Assembly: GCA_001303545.1 (NCBI GenBank)
Contig: LJUA01000023.1
Span: 1 to 17,423, forward strand
Origin: Dehalococcoidia bacterium SM23_28_2
GTDB lineage: Bacteria; Chloroflexota; Dehalococcoidia; SM23-28-2
Length of the DNA stretch: 17,423 bases
Direction: 5' to 3'
Part shown: positions 7,090 through 14,788 of the stretch, piece by piece
How positions within the stretch are numbered: position 1 is the stretch's first letter
How the letters are laid out: each line of letters starts with the position of its first letter
Notes under the pieces: model-generated
Seen by the model: the letters and a program-made list of their open reading frames with translations, nothing else
Told to the model about the DNA's origin: nothing
The model's database searches: none
Made by a program: the position numbers and the translations under genes

Positions 7090-7780
7090 AGATCGCATCG
7101 CCATCGATGTCCAGGAGGTGGTCAAGACCTACGAGGAGGGGCGCATCCGCGCTCTCAGCGGTGCCACGCTCCAGGTCCGCGAGGGCGAGTTCGTGGCGAT
7201 CACCGGCCCGTCCGGCTGCGGCAAGTCCACCCTTCTCCACCTGATCGCCGCTCTGGACCGGCCCGACTCCGGCCGCATTGTAGTCGACGGTATGGACCTG
7301 GCGGAGGTGCGCGACCTTAGCACCTACCGCTCACATCGAGTGGGGCTGGTCTTTCAGCTCCACAACCTGCTGCCCACCCTTTCCGCCTCCGCCAACGTAC
7401 AGATCCCCATGTACGAGGCCGAGCTCTCCTTGTGGGAGCGACGGGCCAAGGCCCAGCGCCTGCTGGAGGCCGTAGGGCTTGGCGACCGAGCGAACACGCC
7501 GCCCATCAAGCTCTCGGGGGGCGAGCGCCAGCGGGTGGCCATTGCTCGCGCTCTGGCCAACGATCCGCCCATCCTTCTGGCGGACGAGCCCACAGGGAAC
7601 CTGGACTCCAAGGCCGGCGAGATGGTGCTGGACCTGCTGCGGACCATCCAGCAGAAGCGAGGGGTAACCCTGGTGCTGGTGAGCCACGACGCTCAGATCG
7701 CCTCGGCGGCGGAGCGCGTCGTCCGCATGCTGGATGGGCGAGTGGTGGATGAGGGGCTTTCGGGGCATCCTGCGGGTTGA
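7082..7780 (+). CDS. ABC transporter ATP-binding protein, MacB/LolD type
   Basis: 232 residues and a complete ATPase: Walker A GPSGCGKST (42-50), Q-loop VFQLHNLLP (Gln92), signature LSGGERQ (144-150), Walker B ILLADE (164-169) followed by PTGNLD, and the H-loop SHD (His202). ADEPTGNLDS is characteristic of the LolD/MacB/FtsE-like branch and matches the permease next door. The start codon lies inside the permease gene with an eight-base overlap. No membrane-fusion protein gene is visible, so a full MacAB pump cannot be claimed. Confidence 0.94.
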   Translation: MNRDRIAIDVQEVVKTYEEGRIRALSGATLQVREGEFVAITGPSGCGKSTLLHLIAALDRPDSGRIVVDGMDLAEVRDLSTYRSHRVGLVFQLHNLLPTLSASANVQIPMYEAELSLWERRAKAQRLLEAVGLGDRANTPPIKLSGGERQRVAIARALANDPPILLADEPTGNLDSKAGEMVLDLLRTIQQKRGVTLVLVSHDAQIASAAERVVRMLDGRVVDEGLSGHPAG

Positions 7781-7801
7781 GCGCCGCGTCTTCTGGCCAA
7801 G

Positions 7802-7821
7802 CCGCGGATTTCAATCCGCGG
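7802..7821 (+). repeat. Perfect 20-base palindromic hairpin
   Basis: CCGCGGATT and AATCCGCGG flank two bases, giving a nine-pair stem 22 bases after the ATPase stop. No T run follows on either strand. It could mark the end of the ABC transporter message or be a member of a dispersed palindromic repeat family; the window holds only this copy. Confidence 0.5.
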
Positions 7822-7868
7822 GGAGACTCACCCACCAATGGGGAACCAGTCCCGTAGCTTGCCTTTCC

Positions 7869-7898
7869 TTGACCGTATCTGGGCAAAAGTGATAAACT
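7869..7898 (+). promoter_or_regulatory. Promoter of tRNA-His
   Basis: TTGACC (7869-7874), an 18-base spacer and an extended -10, TGATAAACT (7890-7898, hexamer TAAACT). The ten bases TGATAAACTC recur exactly before tRNA-Arg at 9954-9963. Transcription would start near 7905, 43 or so bases before the tRNA. Confidence 0.6.
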
Positions 7899-7903
7899 CC
7901 AGG

Positions 7904-7932
7904 CGCTGGCATTGCGACGATGCCAGCGTTTT
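7904..7932 (+). terminator. Hairpin with T run, terminator-like
   Basis: CGCTGGCAT (7904-7912) pairs perfectly with ATGCCAGCG (7920-7928) around a seven-base loop and is followed by TTTT (7929-7932). It has the form of an intrinsic terminator and would stop read-through from the ABC transporter genes. It lies between the tRNA-His promoter and the tRNA, so it may instead fold at the very 5' end of the tRNA precursor. Confidence 0.6.
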
Positions 7933-7947
7933 CCCTTGTCTCCTCGT

Positions 7948-8024
7948 GGTGGGCGTAGCGTAGCGGTTAACGCGCCAGGTTGTGGCCCTGGAGATCGAGG
8001 GTTCAAATCCCTCCGTCCACCCCA
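7948..8024 (+). tRNA. tRNA-His (anticodon GTG)
   Basis: A full cloverleaf folds. The acceptor stem GTGGGCG (7949-7955) pairs with the 3' strand, and an extra encoded G at 7948 (G-1) faces C73 at 8021, the identity element of tRNA-His. The anticodon arm CCAGG-TTGTGGC-CCTGG gives GTG at 7982-7984. The T arm is GAGGG-TTCAAAT-CCCTC. The CCA end is encoded at 8022-8024. Confidence 0.97.
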
Positions 8025-8108
8025 GTTTCTTGCCAGCCGCCCATCGACCTGCTAACCTGAAGGCGCCGGCGGTTGCGGTACCCCTCGCGAAAGCCCGGAG
8101 GTGATGAA

Positions 8109-8534
8109 ATGACTCGGGCGAGCGTGTTTACTTTTCTCTGCTTTATCCCTGTGCTTGCGTTGGCTGCCGCCTGCGGTGGCGGCGATGATGGAGAGCCCGG
8201 CGGCGCTAGTCTGCCGGAGGGCTTCCCCGAGGACTTACCTCTATACGAAAAGGCCACCATCCAGGTGGCCACCGTTCATCCTGAGGGGGCCGGATTCCTG
8301 GTGAGCATGGAGAGCGAGGACAGCACCGATAAGGTGCTGGCTTTCTATGAGAATGAACTGGACAAGGAGCCCTGGCAGGTGGAGAACGTGGTGGAGATCG
8401 CCGAGCAGGAGACCGTCATCGTCGAGTTCGCCAGACAGGATAGCCCCGAGGAGCACGGCACGTTGGCCATCGCCGCGGTGCATGTGGATGGTCAGCTAAG
8501 CAGCATCAGCCTGCAGCTATTCGTTGCCCCCTAG
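8109..8534 (+). CDS. Small secreted lipoprotein of unknown function
   Basis: 141 residues with an excellent ribosome-binding site (GGAGGTGA, 8097-8104). The N-terminus is a lipoprotein signal: TRAS, a hydrophobic core, then ALAAAC with the lipidated Cys22 and a GGGDDGEPGG linker. The lipobox is slightly irregular, having alanine rather than leucine at -3. The mature domain opens LPEGFPEDLPLYEKA and contains STDKVLAFYENELDKEPWQV, a pattern I associate with small lipoproteins of unknown function in Gram-positive-like phyla. It should be anchored on the outer face of the cytoplasmic membrane. The gene follows tRNA-His and ends with a stop codon directly abutting the stop of convergent mgtE. Confidence 0.82.
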   Translation: MTRASVFTFLCFIPVLALAAACGGGDDGEPGGASLPEGFPEDLPLYEKATIQVATVHPEGAGFLVSMESEDSTDKVLAFYENELDKEPWQVENVVEIAEQETVIVEFARQDSPEEHGTLAIAAVHVDGQLSSISLQLFVAP

Positions 8535-9881
8535 CTAGGTCAACTGAGAGAGAAGAAGGGTTGCCAGGCCCAGCAGGAAGAAGAAGCCCAGGACATCGGT
8601 AAAGCCGGTCAGGAAGACCCCCGAGGCGACAGCGGGATCGAGCCGCAGCCAGCGCAGGCCGAGCGGTATTATCGCCCCCCAGAAGCCGGCCACTAACAGG
8701 TTCAACAGTATGGCCAGCCCGACGACCAGGCCCAGCCAGGCGTTGCTCCACCATACCCAGGCTATCAGGCCAACCAGCAGGCCTAGGGCGATGCCTTTCA
8801 GCAAGCCCACGGATATTTCCTTGATGAGGACGCGTCTGGCGTCCTTGAGCTCTACCTCTCCCAAGGCGATCTCGCGTACCACGAGGGTAATGGTCTGAAT
8901 GCCGGCATTGCCCCCTTGGCCGGCGACGATGGGCATGAACACGGCCAGGGCCGCTATCTGTTCGATGGTGTCTACGAAGCGGCTGACGACGCCAGCGGCC
9001 ATGAAGGCCAGGACAAGGTTCAGAATCAACCAGGGCAATCGTCTGCGGGCGGAAACGTTGACGGGGTCATAGATGCTCTCTTCGGCGGGCAGGCCGCTGA
9101 TGCTGTACATGTCCTCGGTAGCCTCTTCGGAGGCGACGGCCATGGCGTCGTCCATAGTGGTGATGCCTAGCAGATGTCGCTCTTCGTCTACCACCGGCAG
9201 GGCCCGCAGACGGTAGCGCTGAACCACACGAGCTACTTCCTCTTGATCGGTCTCGGGCTCAACGGCGATCACGTCTCGGATCATGATCTCTTCGATGGTC
9301 GTGCTGGCAGGGGCCACCACCAGCTCGCGCAGGCTTACCACTCCCTGCAGGCGATTGGCGGCATCCAGGACGTACAGGTAGTAGGCTTCCTCCACGTTGG
9401 GCTTCTGCAGGCGCAGGTAGTTGATGGCGTCGTGGGCGGTCATCTTCCCATGGAGGGCGACGAAGCCGCGGGTCATGATGCCGCCGGCGCTCTCGTCGGC
9501 ATGTGTCAGCAGGGGAAGCACCTCTGAGGCCGTGCTCATGGTGGACAGCACCCGCGCACCCTCCGCCGCGGGCAACGTACGGAGAATGTCGGCGGCCACG
9601 TCGTTGTCGACCTTGTCCAGGACGCGGGCCAGGGACGCTCGCGGCATCTTCTCCACCACCACCACTCGCTCGTCGGGGTCCAGGTACTCCAGGAGGTGAG
9701 CGAGGCCCTCGGCCGATAGAAGGGCAAGAAAAGCCTCCCGCAGTTCTATCTCCAGGTGCCAGAAGATCTCGGCCTGGTCGGCCGGGTGGATAGAGGCAAC
9801 CAGCTCGACAGCCTCGTCGAGGGCCTTGCCCTGCAGAAGTTCCTCCACTGTCTTGGTCGTGACCTCGACGCTTTGCTCCAC
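8535..9881 (-). CDS. mgtE: Magnesium transporter MgtE
   Basis: 448 residues from GTG, with GGGAG upstream. All MgtE parts are present in order: the N-domain of helical repeats (about 20-125, including DPDERVVVVEKMP), two CBS domains (about 135-190 and 199-255, the first starting IMTRGFVALHGKMTAHDAI), the plug helix (about 256-280) and five membrane helices (283-448). The selectivity segment MPIVAGQGGNAGIQT and Asp429 in TGFTDVLGFF are kept; the latter corresponds to the Mg2+-binding aspartate of the pore in the Thermus protein. In the family, Mg2+ bound between the cytosolic domains closes the channel, so activity is controlled by cell magnesium. The leader up to the tRNA promoter is short and shows no magnesium riboswitch. 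Confidence 0.96.
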   Translation of the reverse strand: MEQSVEVTTKTVEELLQGKALDEAVELVASIHPADQAEIFWHLEIELREAFLALLSAEGLAHLLEYLDPDERVVVVEKMPRASLARVLDKVDNDVAADILRTLPAAEGARVLSTMSTASEVLPLLTHADESAGGIMTRGFVALHGKMTAHDAINYLRLQKPNVEEAYYLYVLDAANRLQGVVSLRELVVAPASTTIEEIMIRDVIAVEPETDQEEVARVVQRYRLRALPVVDEERHLLGITTMDDAMAVASEEATEDMYSISGLPAEESIYDPVNVSARRRLPWLILNLVLAFMAAGVVSRFVDTIEQIAALAVFMPIVAGQGGNAGIQTITLVVREIALGEVELKDARRVLIKEISVGLLKGIALGLLVGLIAWVWWSNAWLGLVVGLAILLNLLVAGFWGAIIPLGLRWLRLDPAVASGVFLTGFTDVLGFFFLLGLATLLLSQLT

Positions 9882-9927
9882 GATGGCTCTCCCAGGTGGT
9901 TGTGAGCTAGCGTGCTTGCCGACGGAA

Positions 9928-9945
9928 GTACGGTTGAGACCGTAC
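9928..9945. repeat. Inverted repeat at the mgtE / tRNA-Arg divergent region
   Basis: GTACGGT (9928-9934) and ACCGTAC (9939-9945) form a perfect seven-base inverted repeat around TGAG. It covers the whole -35 box of the tRNA-Arg promoter and lies about 50 bases upstream of the mgtE start. It could be a protein-binding site or a hairpin in the mgtE leader; neither is proved. Confidence 0.45.
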
Positions 9946-9962
9946 GGGGCCTATGATAAACT
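9934..9962 (+). promoter_or_regulatory. Promoter of tRNA-Arg
   Basis: TTGAGA (9934-9939), a 17-base spacer and extended -10 TGATAAACT (9954-9962, hexamer TAAACT). It shares the core TGATAAACTC with the tRNA-His promoter. The start would be near 9969, leaving a leader of about 54 bases before the tRNA that contains a small hairpin, GCTGA/TCAGC (9989-10005). Confidence 0.6.
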
Positions 9963-10022
9963 CTCTAGGGCTTGTTGAACACTACGTAGCTGAGTTTGAT
10001 TCAGCAAACGGGTCGAGAATGT

Positions 10023-10096
10023 GCCCCCGTAGCTCAATTGGATAGAGCGCCTGGCTTCGGACCAGGTGGTTGTGGGTTCGAGTCCTGCCGGGGGCG
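10023..10096 (+). tRNA. tRNA-Arg (anticodon TCG)
   Basis: The acceptor stem GCCCCCG (10023-10029) pairs with CGGGGGC (10089-10095). The D arm is GCTC...GAGC and the anticodon arm CCTGG-CTTCGGA-CCAGG gives TCG at 10057-10059, reading CGA and, by wobble, related CGN arginine codons. The T stem GTGGG/CCTGC has two G-U pairs. The discriminator is G and no CCA follows, so the CCA end must be added after transcription, unlike the neighbouring tRNA-His. Confidence 0.96.
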
Positions 10097-10122
10097 CTAG
10101 CTTCTGGCTCTGTCAGGCTGCT

Positions 10123-10419
10123 ATGGCGGAGAGTATAGGGCAAAGGCCGAGGCCGGACATGTCGCGCTTGTATGGCGTGATCATCTGCGGGACTGCCCTG
10201 GCCATCGCGGCTGGTCTGTTGGAGGGGGTGCGCAGGCGCAGCTATTGGGCGCTGGCTATTCCCCTTCTGGTGGGCAGCCTGGGGGTTCTTTCGGTGGCCT
10301 TCTGGATCGGCTGGGCCCTTGCTATGACGCGGCCACAGGAGGCGACGCCGCAGCCGGACTCGGCTCGCACACCTGTCGGTAGACGGCCTCGGTCTGCAAA
10401 GCAGCCTTCTGCCAGTTGA
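10123..10419 (+). CDS. Small membrane protein of unknown function
   Basis: 98 residues if the ATG at 10123 is used; an ATG at 10159 (MSRLYG) is also possible, and neither has a good ribosome-binding site. Two hydrophobic helices are visible, YGVIICGTALAIAAGLLEG and YWALAIPLLVGSLGVLSVAF, separated by the basic turn VRRRS, and followed by a charged, proline-rich tail. The tail is antisense to the last 98 bases of the convergent glycosyltransferase gene. It lies just after tRNA-Arg and may be carried on the same transcript. I do not recognise a family. The membrane helices are before the overlap, which favours a real gene, but this is moderate evidence. Confidence 0.5.
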   Translation: MAESIGQRPRPDMSRLYGVIICGTALAIAAGLLEGVRRRSYWALAIPLLVGSLGVLSVAFWIGWALAMTRPQEATPQPDSARTPVGRRPRSAKQPSAS

Positions 10420-11599
10420 ACTTATCTAGGATCCTCTGCCTTCCCGCCTGTCCCATTCGTCGCCTCATGTCCGCGTCTCGCATCAGTTTGTCCGTGGCTT
10501 CGGCCAGGGAACGGGCATCGGCCGGCGGCACCAGGATGCCGGTGACGCCGTCCTGCACCACCTCGGGCAGCGCCCCGCCGGTGGTAGCTACCACTGGCAG
10601 GCCGCAGGCCATAGCCTCGGCGGCGGGCAGGCCGAACCCCTCGTACAGGGAAGGGCAGACGCTCATCTGGGCGCGGCAGTAGTGGCGTACCAGTTGGGGG
10701 GTTGTGACCCGCCCGGTGAAGCGAACGCGGCTGCTCAGTCCATAGCGGCGCACCAGACGGGGGGCCAGCTTCAGCTCGTGCTCCGGCCGGTCGACGAAGG
10801 TCAGGCGGTAGTCGGTGCTATCGCGCAGGTAGCGCAGGGCCTGGAGGAGATAGAGGGCGCCTTTGCTCCGATCCTCGGAGTTGCTCACACAGATGATGTT
10901 GTTGGCCTGCTTGGCTACTCTCATAGGGCGGAACGTGTCGGTGTCGATCCCGTTGTGGATGACCTCAATCTGCTGCCTGGGCAGGACAAAGGCCGACTCA
11001 ACCATGCGGGCGGAGGCCTCCGATACGGTGATGATCCTGTCCAGGCGGCGGGCGACGAACTCCTGCATGAGGATGGGGTAGTAGATCAGGCGGCGGACCT
11101 TCTCGATGGGGCCTGTGGCCTGCGCGACGGCGTTGCGCGCATCGATGGACAGGGGATGGTGAACGGTAGCCACCATAGGGACGCCGCAGCTCTTTATGAG
11201 CAGCAGGCCGATGCCCAGCCCCTGGTTGTCGTGAACGATGTCGAACGGGTGGCGGCGGTGCAGCTCCTGGAACTTGGCCACCGCCCGCAGGCTGAAGGTG
11301 AACATCAGGGAGAAGATGCCGGCGCGAGTGCTGGCGAACTCGAACAGGTTCAGGGGATAGAAGAACTGGAGAGGGTTGGGCCGATCGAGGAACTCTCGAC
11401 GGTTCTCGACGAAGCGGAACCAACTGAAGCTCTCCAGGCGGTGCACCTGGACGCCCTCGGCCATGCTCGGGTAGGGCGGCCCGGCGATGACGTGCACCTC
11501 ATGGCCCAGGCGCATGAGCTCGCGCGTCAGGTAGTGGATGTAGACGCCCTGCCCGCCCGAGTACATGCTGCCGTGATACACCAGGAAGCAGAGCCTCAC
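10322..11599 (-). CDS. GT4 family glycosyltransferase
   Basis: About 425 residues, two Rossmann-like domains of the GT-B fold. The N-terminal domain begins VRLCFLVYHGSMYSGGQGVY, whose glycine-rich loop contacts the acceptor or phosphate; the C-terminal domain has HNGIDTDTFRP, then the E-x7-E motif EGFGLPAAE within SLYEGFGLPAAEAMACGLPV, and TGGALPEVV. Such enzymes use a nucleotide-sugar donor with retention of configuration; donor and acceptor are unknown. I prefer the GTG at 11597-11599, where family alignment starts; a TTG at 11609-11611 is only one base from the GGAGG at 11613-11617, while the GTG is 13 bases from it. It is the last gene of the minus-strand polysaccharide operon, seven bases or so after the fusion glycosyltransferase. 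The C-terminal tail is rich in proline and alanine. Confidence 0.92.
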   Translation of the reverse strand: MRLCFLVYHGSMYSGGQGVYIHYLTRELMRLGHEVHVIAGPPYPSMAEGVQVHRLESFSWFRFVENRREFLDRPNPLQFFYPLNLFEFASTRAGIFSLMFTFSLRAVAKFQELHRRHPFDIVHDNQGLGIGLLLIKSCGVPMVATVHHPLSIDARNAVAQATGPIEKVRRLIYYPILMQEFVARRLDRIITVSEASARMVESAFVLPRQQIEVIHNGIDTDTFRPMRVAKQANNIICVSNSEDRSKGALYLLQALRYLRDSTDYRLTFVDRPEHELKLAPRLVRRYGLSSRVRFTGRVTTPQLVRHYCRAQMSVCPSLYEGFGLPAAEAMACGLPVVATTGGALPEVVQDGVTGILVPPADARSLAEATDKLMRDADMRRRMGQAGRQRILDKFNWQKAALQTEAVYRQVCEPSPAAASPPVAAS

Positions 11600-11618
11600 G
11601 CTGCCCGCCAAACCTCCC

Positions 11619-13916
11619 TCATTCGTCCAGGCGGTGGGAGAATGGCCAGCTCTTGGAGAGAACGTCGGCCGCTAGAATCCGCCGGCAGCGCAGCTTACCT
11701 CTGTAGAGCTCCTTTTCGGTAGCCAGGTGGACCAGCGACGGGAGCTTGGCAGACCAGCGCTCCAGTAAGATGCGCTTGTTCCTGGCCTGAGCTCGCTCTG
11801 TGGCGGCCTGATTCCTGCCCATGGATATCCCATGGTGGTGAATAACAACGCTTCCCCGATGTACGACCAACGCATACCCGCTGTCCTTGATACGAAGGCA
11901 CATGTCGGTGTCCTCATAGTATCCGCGCCGATAGTCCTCGGAGAAGCCGACGAGTTCGCGGCGTCCGAGGAGGCAGGCCGCCGTCAGGGTGTCCACCTCC
12001 ACGGGCCTTTCGTCGTCTCCAGGACGTCCACCGATGTTGACATGGTACGGCAGCAGGTCTTTTTTCAGAAACATCTTGCCGTCGTGCTGGATGCGGCCGT
12101 CTGGATAGAGGAGACGTGACCCCACAGCGCCGACCTCGGGATGCAGATCCAGCATCTCGACCAAAGGCTCCAGCCACCCCGGCGTAAGCTCCACGTCGTC
12201 ATTCAGGAAGAGGACGTATGGCCTCTCGGCGAGGCGCAAACCCTGGTTGTTGAAGGCGGCAAAGCCACGATTTGCCCTGTTGTTGACTATCTTCAGGTGC
12301 GGGTAGTCAAGGGACTGCAGGAGGATGTTTGTTCCATCCTCGCTGGCGTTGTTCACTATGATGAGCTCGAATCCAGGTGGCGTATGGCGGAAGAGGGTCT
12401 CCAGGGTTCTCCTCAGGTATTCGCAGTTGTTGTGTGTGCCGATGATAATGGATACCTTCTCCGACTTGGCCACCGCAGATAGCAGCCTATCCTTCATCAC
12501 CTCATCGCTGAAGTCACGAGCCCGCTGTCTCGCCTTTTCAGAAAGCCTCTTCCAGAGCGCGGGTTGCGTCGCCACCTCCCACGTCAGGTCCACAAGCTCC
12601 TCGAGTGAATTGAATAGGAAACCATGCTCTCCATGGGTCACGATCTCCGGCGGTCCTCCAGAATTGAAAACAATCGGGACCGCCCCGGCGGCCATTCCTT
12701 CGACGATGGTAAGCCCGAAGTGTTCCTGAGCAGCCGGTTCCGACACCGAGAAGCCAGTAGCATGCCAATAGACTGAGGCCCTCGAATACAGCTCGCGTAG
12801 CTCTGAAGACGATGGGTTGAGATCGATCTCGATGGGGAAGCCGCTAGCATGGCGCGCGAGATGGGAAGCGTACACTGACTCGCCCTCAAGGACAGTAGCT
12901 CCGGCAAGGACCAATCGCCACCCGCTCAGCCCTCGATTACACAGCTGTTTGAACGCCTGGATCATCGCCAAGTGAGCTTTGTCTGCGAAGGCAGAAGGCA
13001 CTGCAAAACGGCTCACGTGTAGGATCATGGGCTCCTTCAGGCCGGGGCGCAGGTCGTCAGTGGCGATGGATGGATAGATCACCATCACATCCTGAGTCCT
13101 GTAGCGATCTCTAACGTAGGAGGCGGTGTAATTGCTGTTGGCGATGTGAGTGATACCGTTACCATCCTGAGCCACGAAGGGGAAGAACACTATGTTGTAG
13201 CTCTTCGGGGTTTTGGCGAACACTATGCTCTCATTGGCCGCTGACAGCCAGATATCGTACTTGTCCGCCGCACCTTTGGAGTACCTTTTGACCGACATAT
13301 CTCCGATATCGATATTCAGGTTATCCAAATACCAGCGCCTGTCTCGAATGGGTGTTCCCGAAGGAACAAGCAGGTCCACCTCGTAGAAGTCAGAGAGGGC
13401 CAGCAGGAACTTGAGTACGTGCACGGCGCCTCCTCCCACTGACCAGGCGTGCTCACCGAAGCACCCCACCCGCAACCGCCGCACCAGCGGTCTTCCCTGG
13501 ACTGATTTCTCACGTTGAGACAACGGACGCCGGCGCAATGCTCGCCGTGCCCAGCGTAGCGGCGCCGTTATTAGCCTAGTGGGCCGCGCACCAAAAGAAG
13601 CCATCCACCGCAGCATTCGCATCGCTATCCGATAGCGTAAGCTGCCTGGGGGCGCAAAAAACCAGAGCAGCGGTCGAATGCGCTGGATAAGCCGCCAGCT
13701 TGTCGAGTTCTCAATGTCGCTTAGGCGGCGCTGCAGGCTATCGACCTCTTCTTGCTTGGCTCGCGCTAGCTTGCGAAGCCGCGCCAATTCCGCGCGAGTT
13801 CCGTCGCGCACATCTGCCTTCGGTCGACCGGTGGTGGCCTCAGGACCCTGCGTCGTCCTATCGGTAGAACCAAGCGAGTTGCTGGGTTCTCTAGGCCGAC
13901 GCCTGTGCTGAACCAT
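11619..13916 (-). CDS. Bifunctional GT4-GT2 glycosyltransferase
   Basis: 765 residues with two catalytic modules. Residues 1-40 are polar; 40-72 form a coiled coil leading into NSTSWRLIQRIRPLL, a segment common before such transferases. A GT4 module (about 147-480) starts RVGCFGEHAWSVGGGAVHV and has E-x7-E at Glu398/Glu406 (EHFGLTIVE). A GT2 module (about 487-730) has VSIIIGTHNNCEYLRRTLET, the metal/nucleotide motif LFLNDDVELTPGW (Asp573/574) and YYEDTDMCLRIK (668-671). The two could add two successive sugars to one glycan, a known arrangement in rhamnan and O-antigen loci; actual sugars are unknown. Start ATG with GGGGTG upstream. Base composition of the GT4 half is far lower in GC than its neighbours, suggesting acquisition. 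Confidence 0.92.
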   Translation of the reverse strand: MVQHRRRPREPSNSLGSTDRTTQGPEATTGRPKADVRDGTRAELARLRKLARAKQEEVDSLQRRLSDIENSTSWRLIQRIRPLLWFFAPPGSLRYRIAMRMLRWMASFGARPTRLITAPLRWARRALRRRPLSQREKSVQGRPLVRRLRVGCFGEHAWSVGGGAVHVLKFLLALSDFYEVDLLVPSGTPIRDRRWYLDNLNIDIGDMSVKRYSKGAADKYDIWLSAANESIVFAKTPKSYNIVFFPFVAQDGNGITHIANSNYTASYVRDRYRTQDVMVIYPSIATDDLRPGLKEPMILHVSRFAVPSAFADKAHLAMIQAFKQLCNRGLSGWRLVLAGATVLEGESVYASHLARHASGFPIEIDLNPSSSELRELYSRASVYWHATGFSVSEPAAQEHFGLTIVEGMAAGAVPIVFNSGGPPEIVTHGEHGFLFNSLEELVDLTWEVATQPALWKRLSEKARQRARDFSDEVMKDRLLSAVAKSEKVSIIIGTHNNCEYLRRTLETLFRHTPPGFELIIVNNASEDGTNILLQSLDYPHLKIVNNRANRGFAAFNNQGLRLAERPYVLFLNDDVELTPGWLEPLVEMLDLHPEVGAVGSRLLYPDGRIQHDGKMFLKKDLLPYHVNIGGRPGDDERPVEVDTLTAACLLGRRELVGFSEDYRRGYYEDTDMCLRIKDSGYALVVHRGSVVIHHHGISMGRNQAATERAQARNKRILLERWSAKLPSLVHLATEKELYRGKLRCRRILAADVLSKSWPFSHRLDE

Positions 13917-13993
13917 AGATACACCCCGCTAGACTAGCGTCGTGGCTGCCGTAAGCCAGGCGAATTTGCCAATCGATCCACATTCATCATGCG

Positions 13994-14774
<781 letters not shown>

Positions 14775-14788
<14 letters not shown>

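Noticed and set aside
5974..7780. A complete MacAB-TolC type pump
   Set aside because: Only permease and ATPase genes are present; no membrane-fusion protein or outer-membrane partner is in the window.
9882..9965. Magnesium riboswitch (M-box) before mgtE
   Set aside because: Only about 50-80 bases are available before the divergent tRNA promoter and no M-box-like helices are visible.
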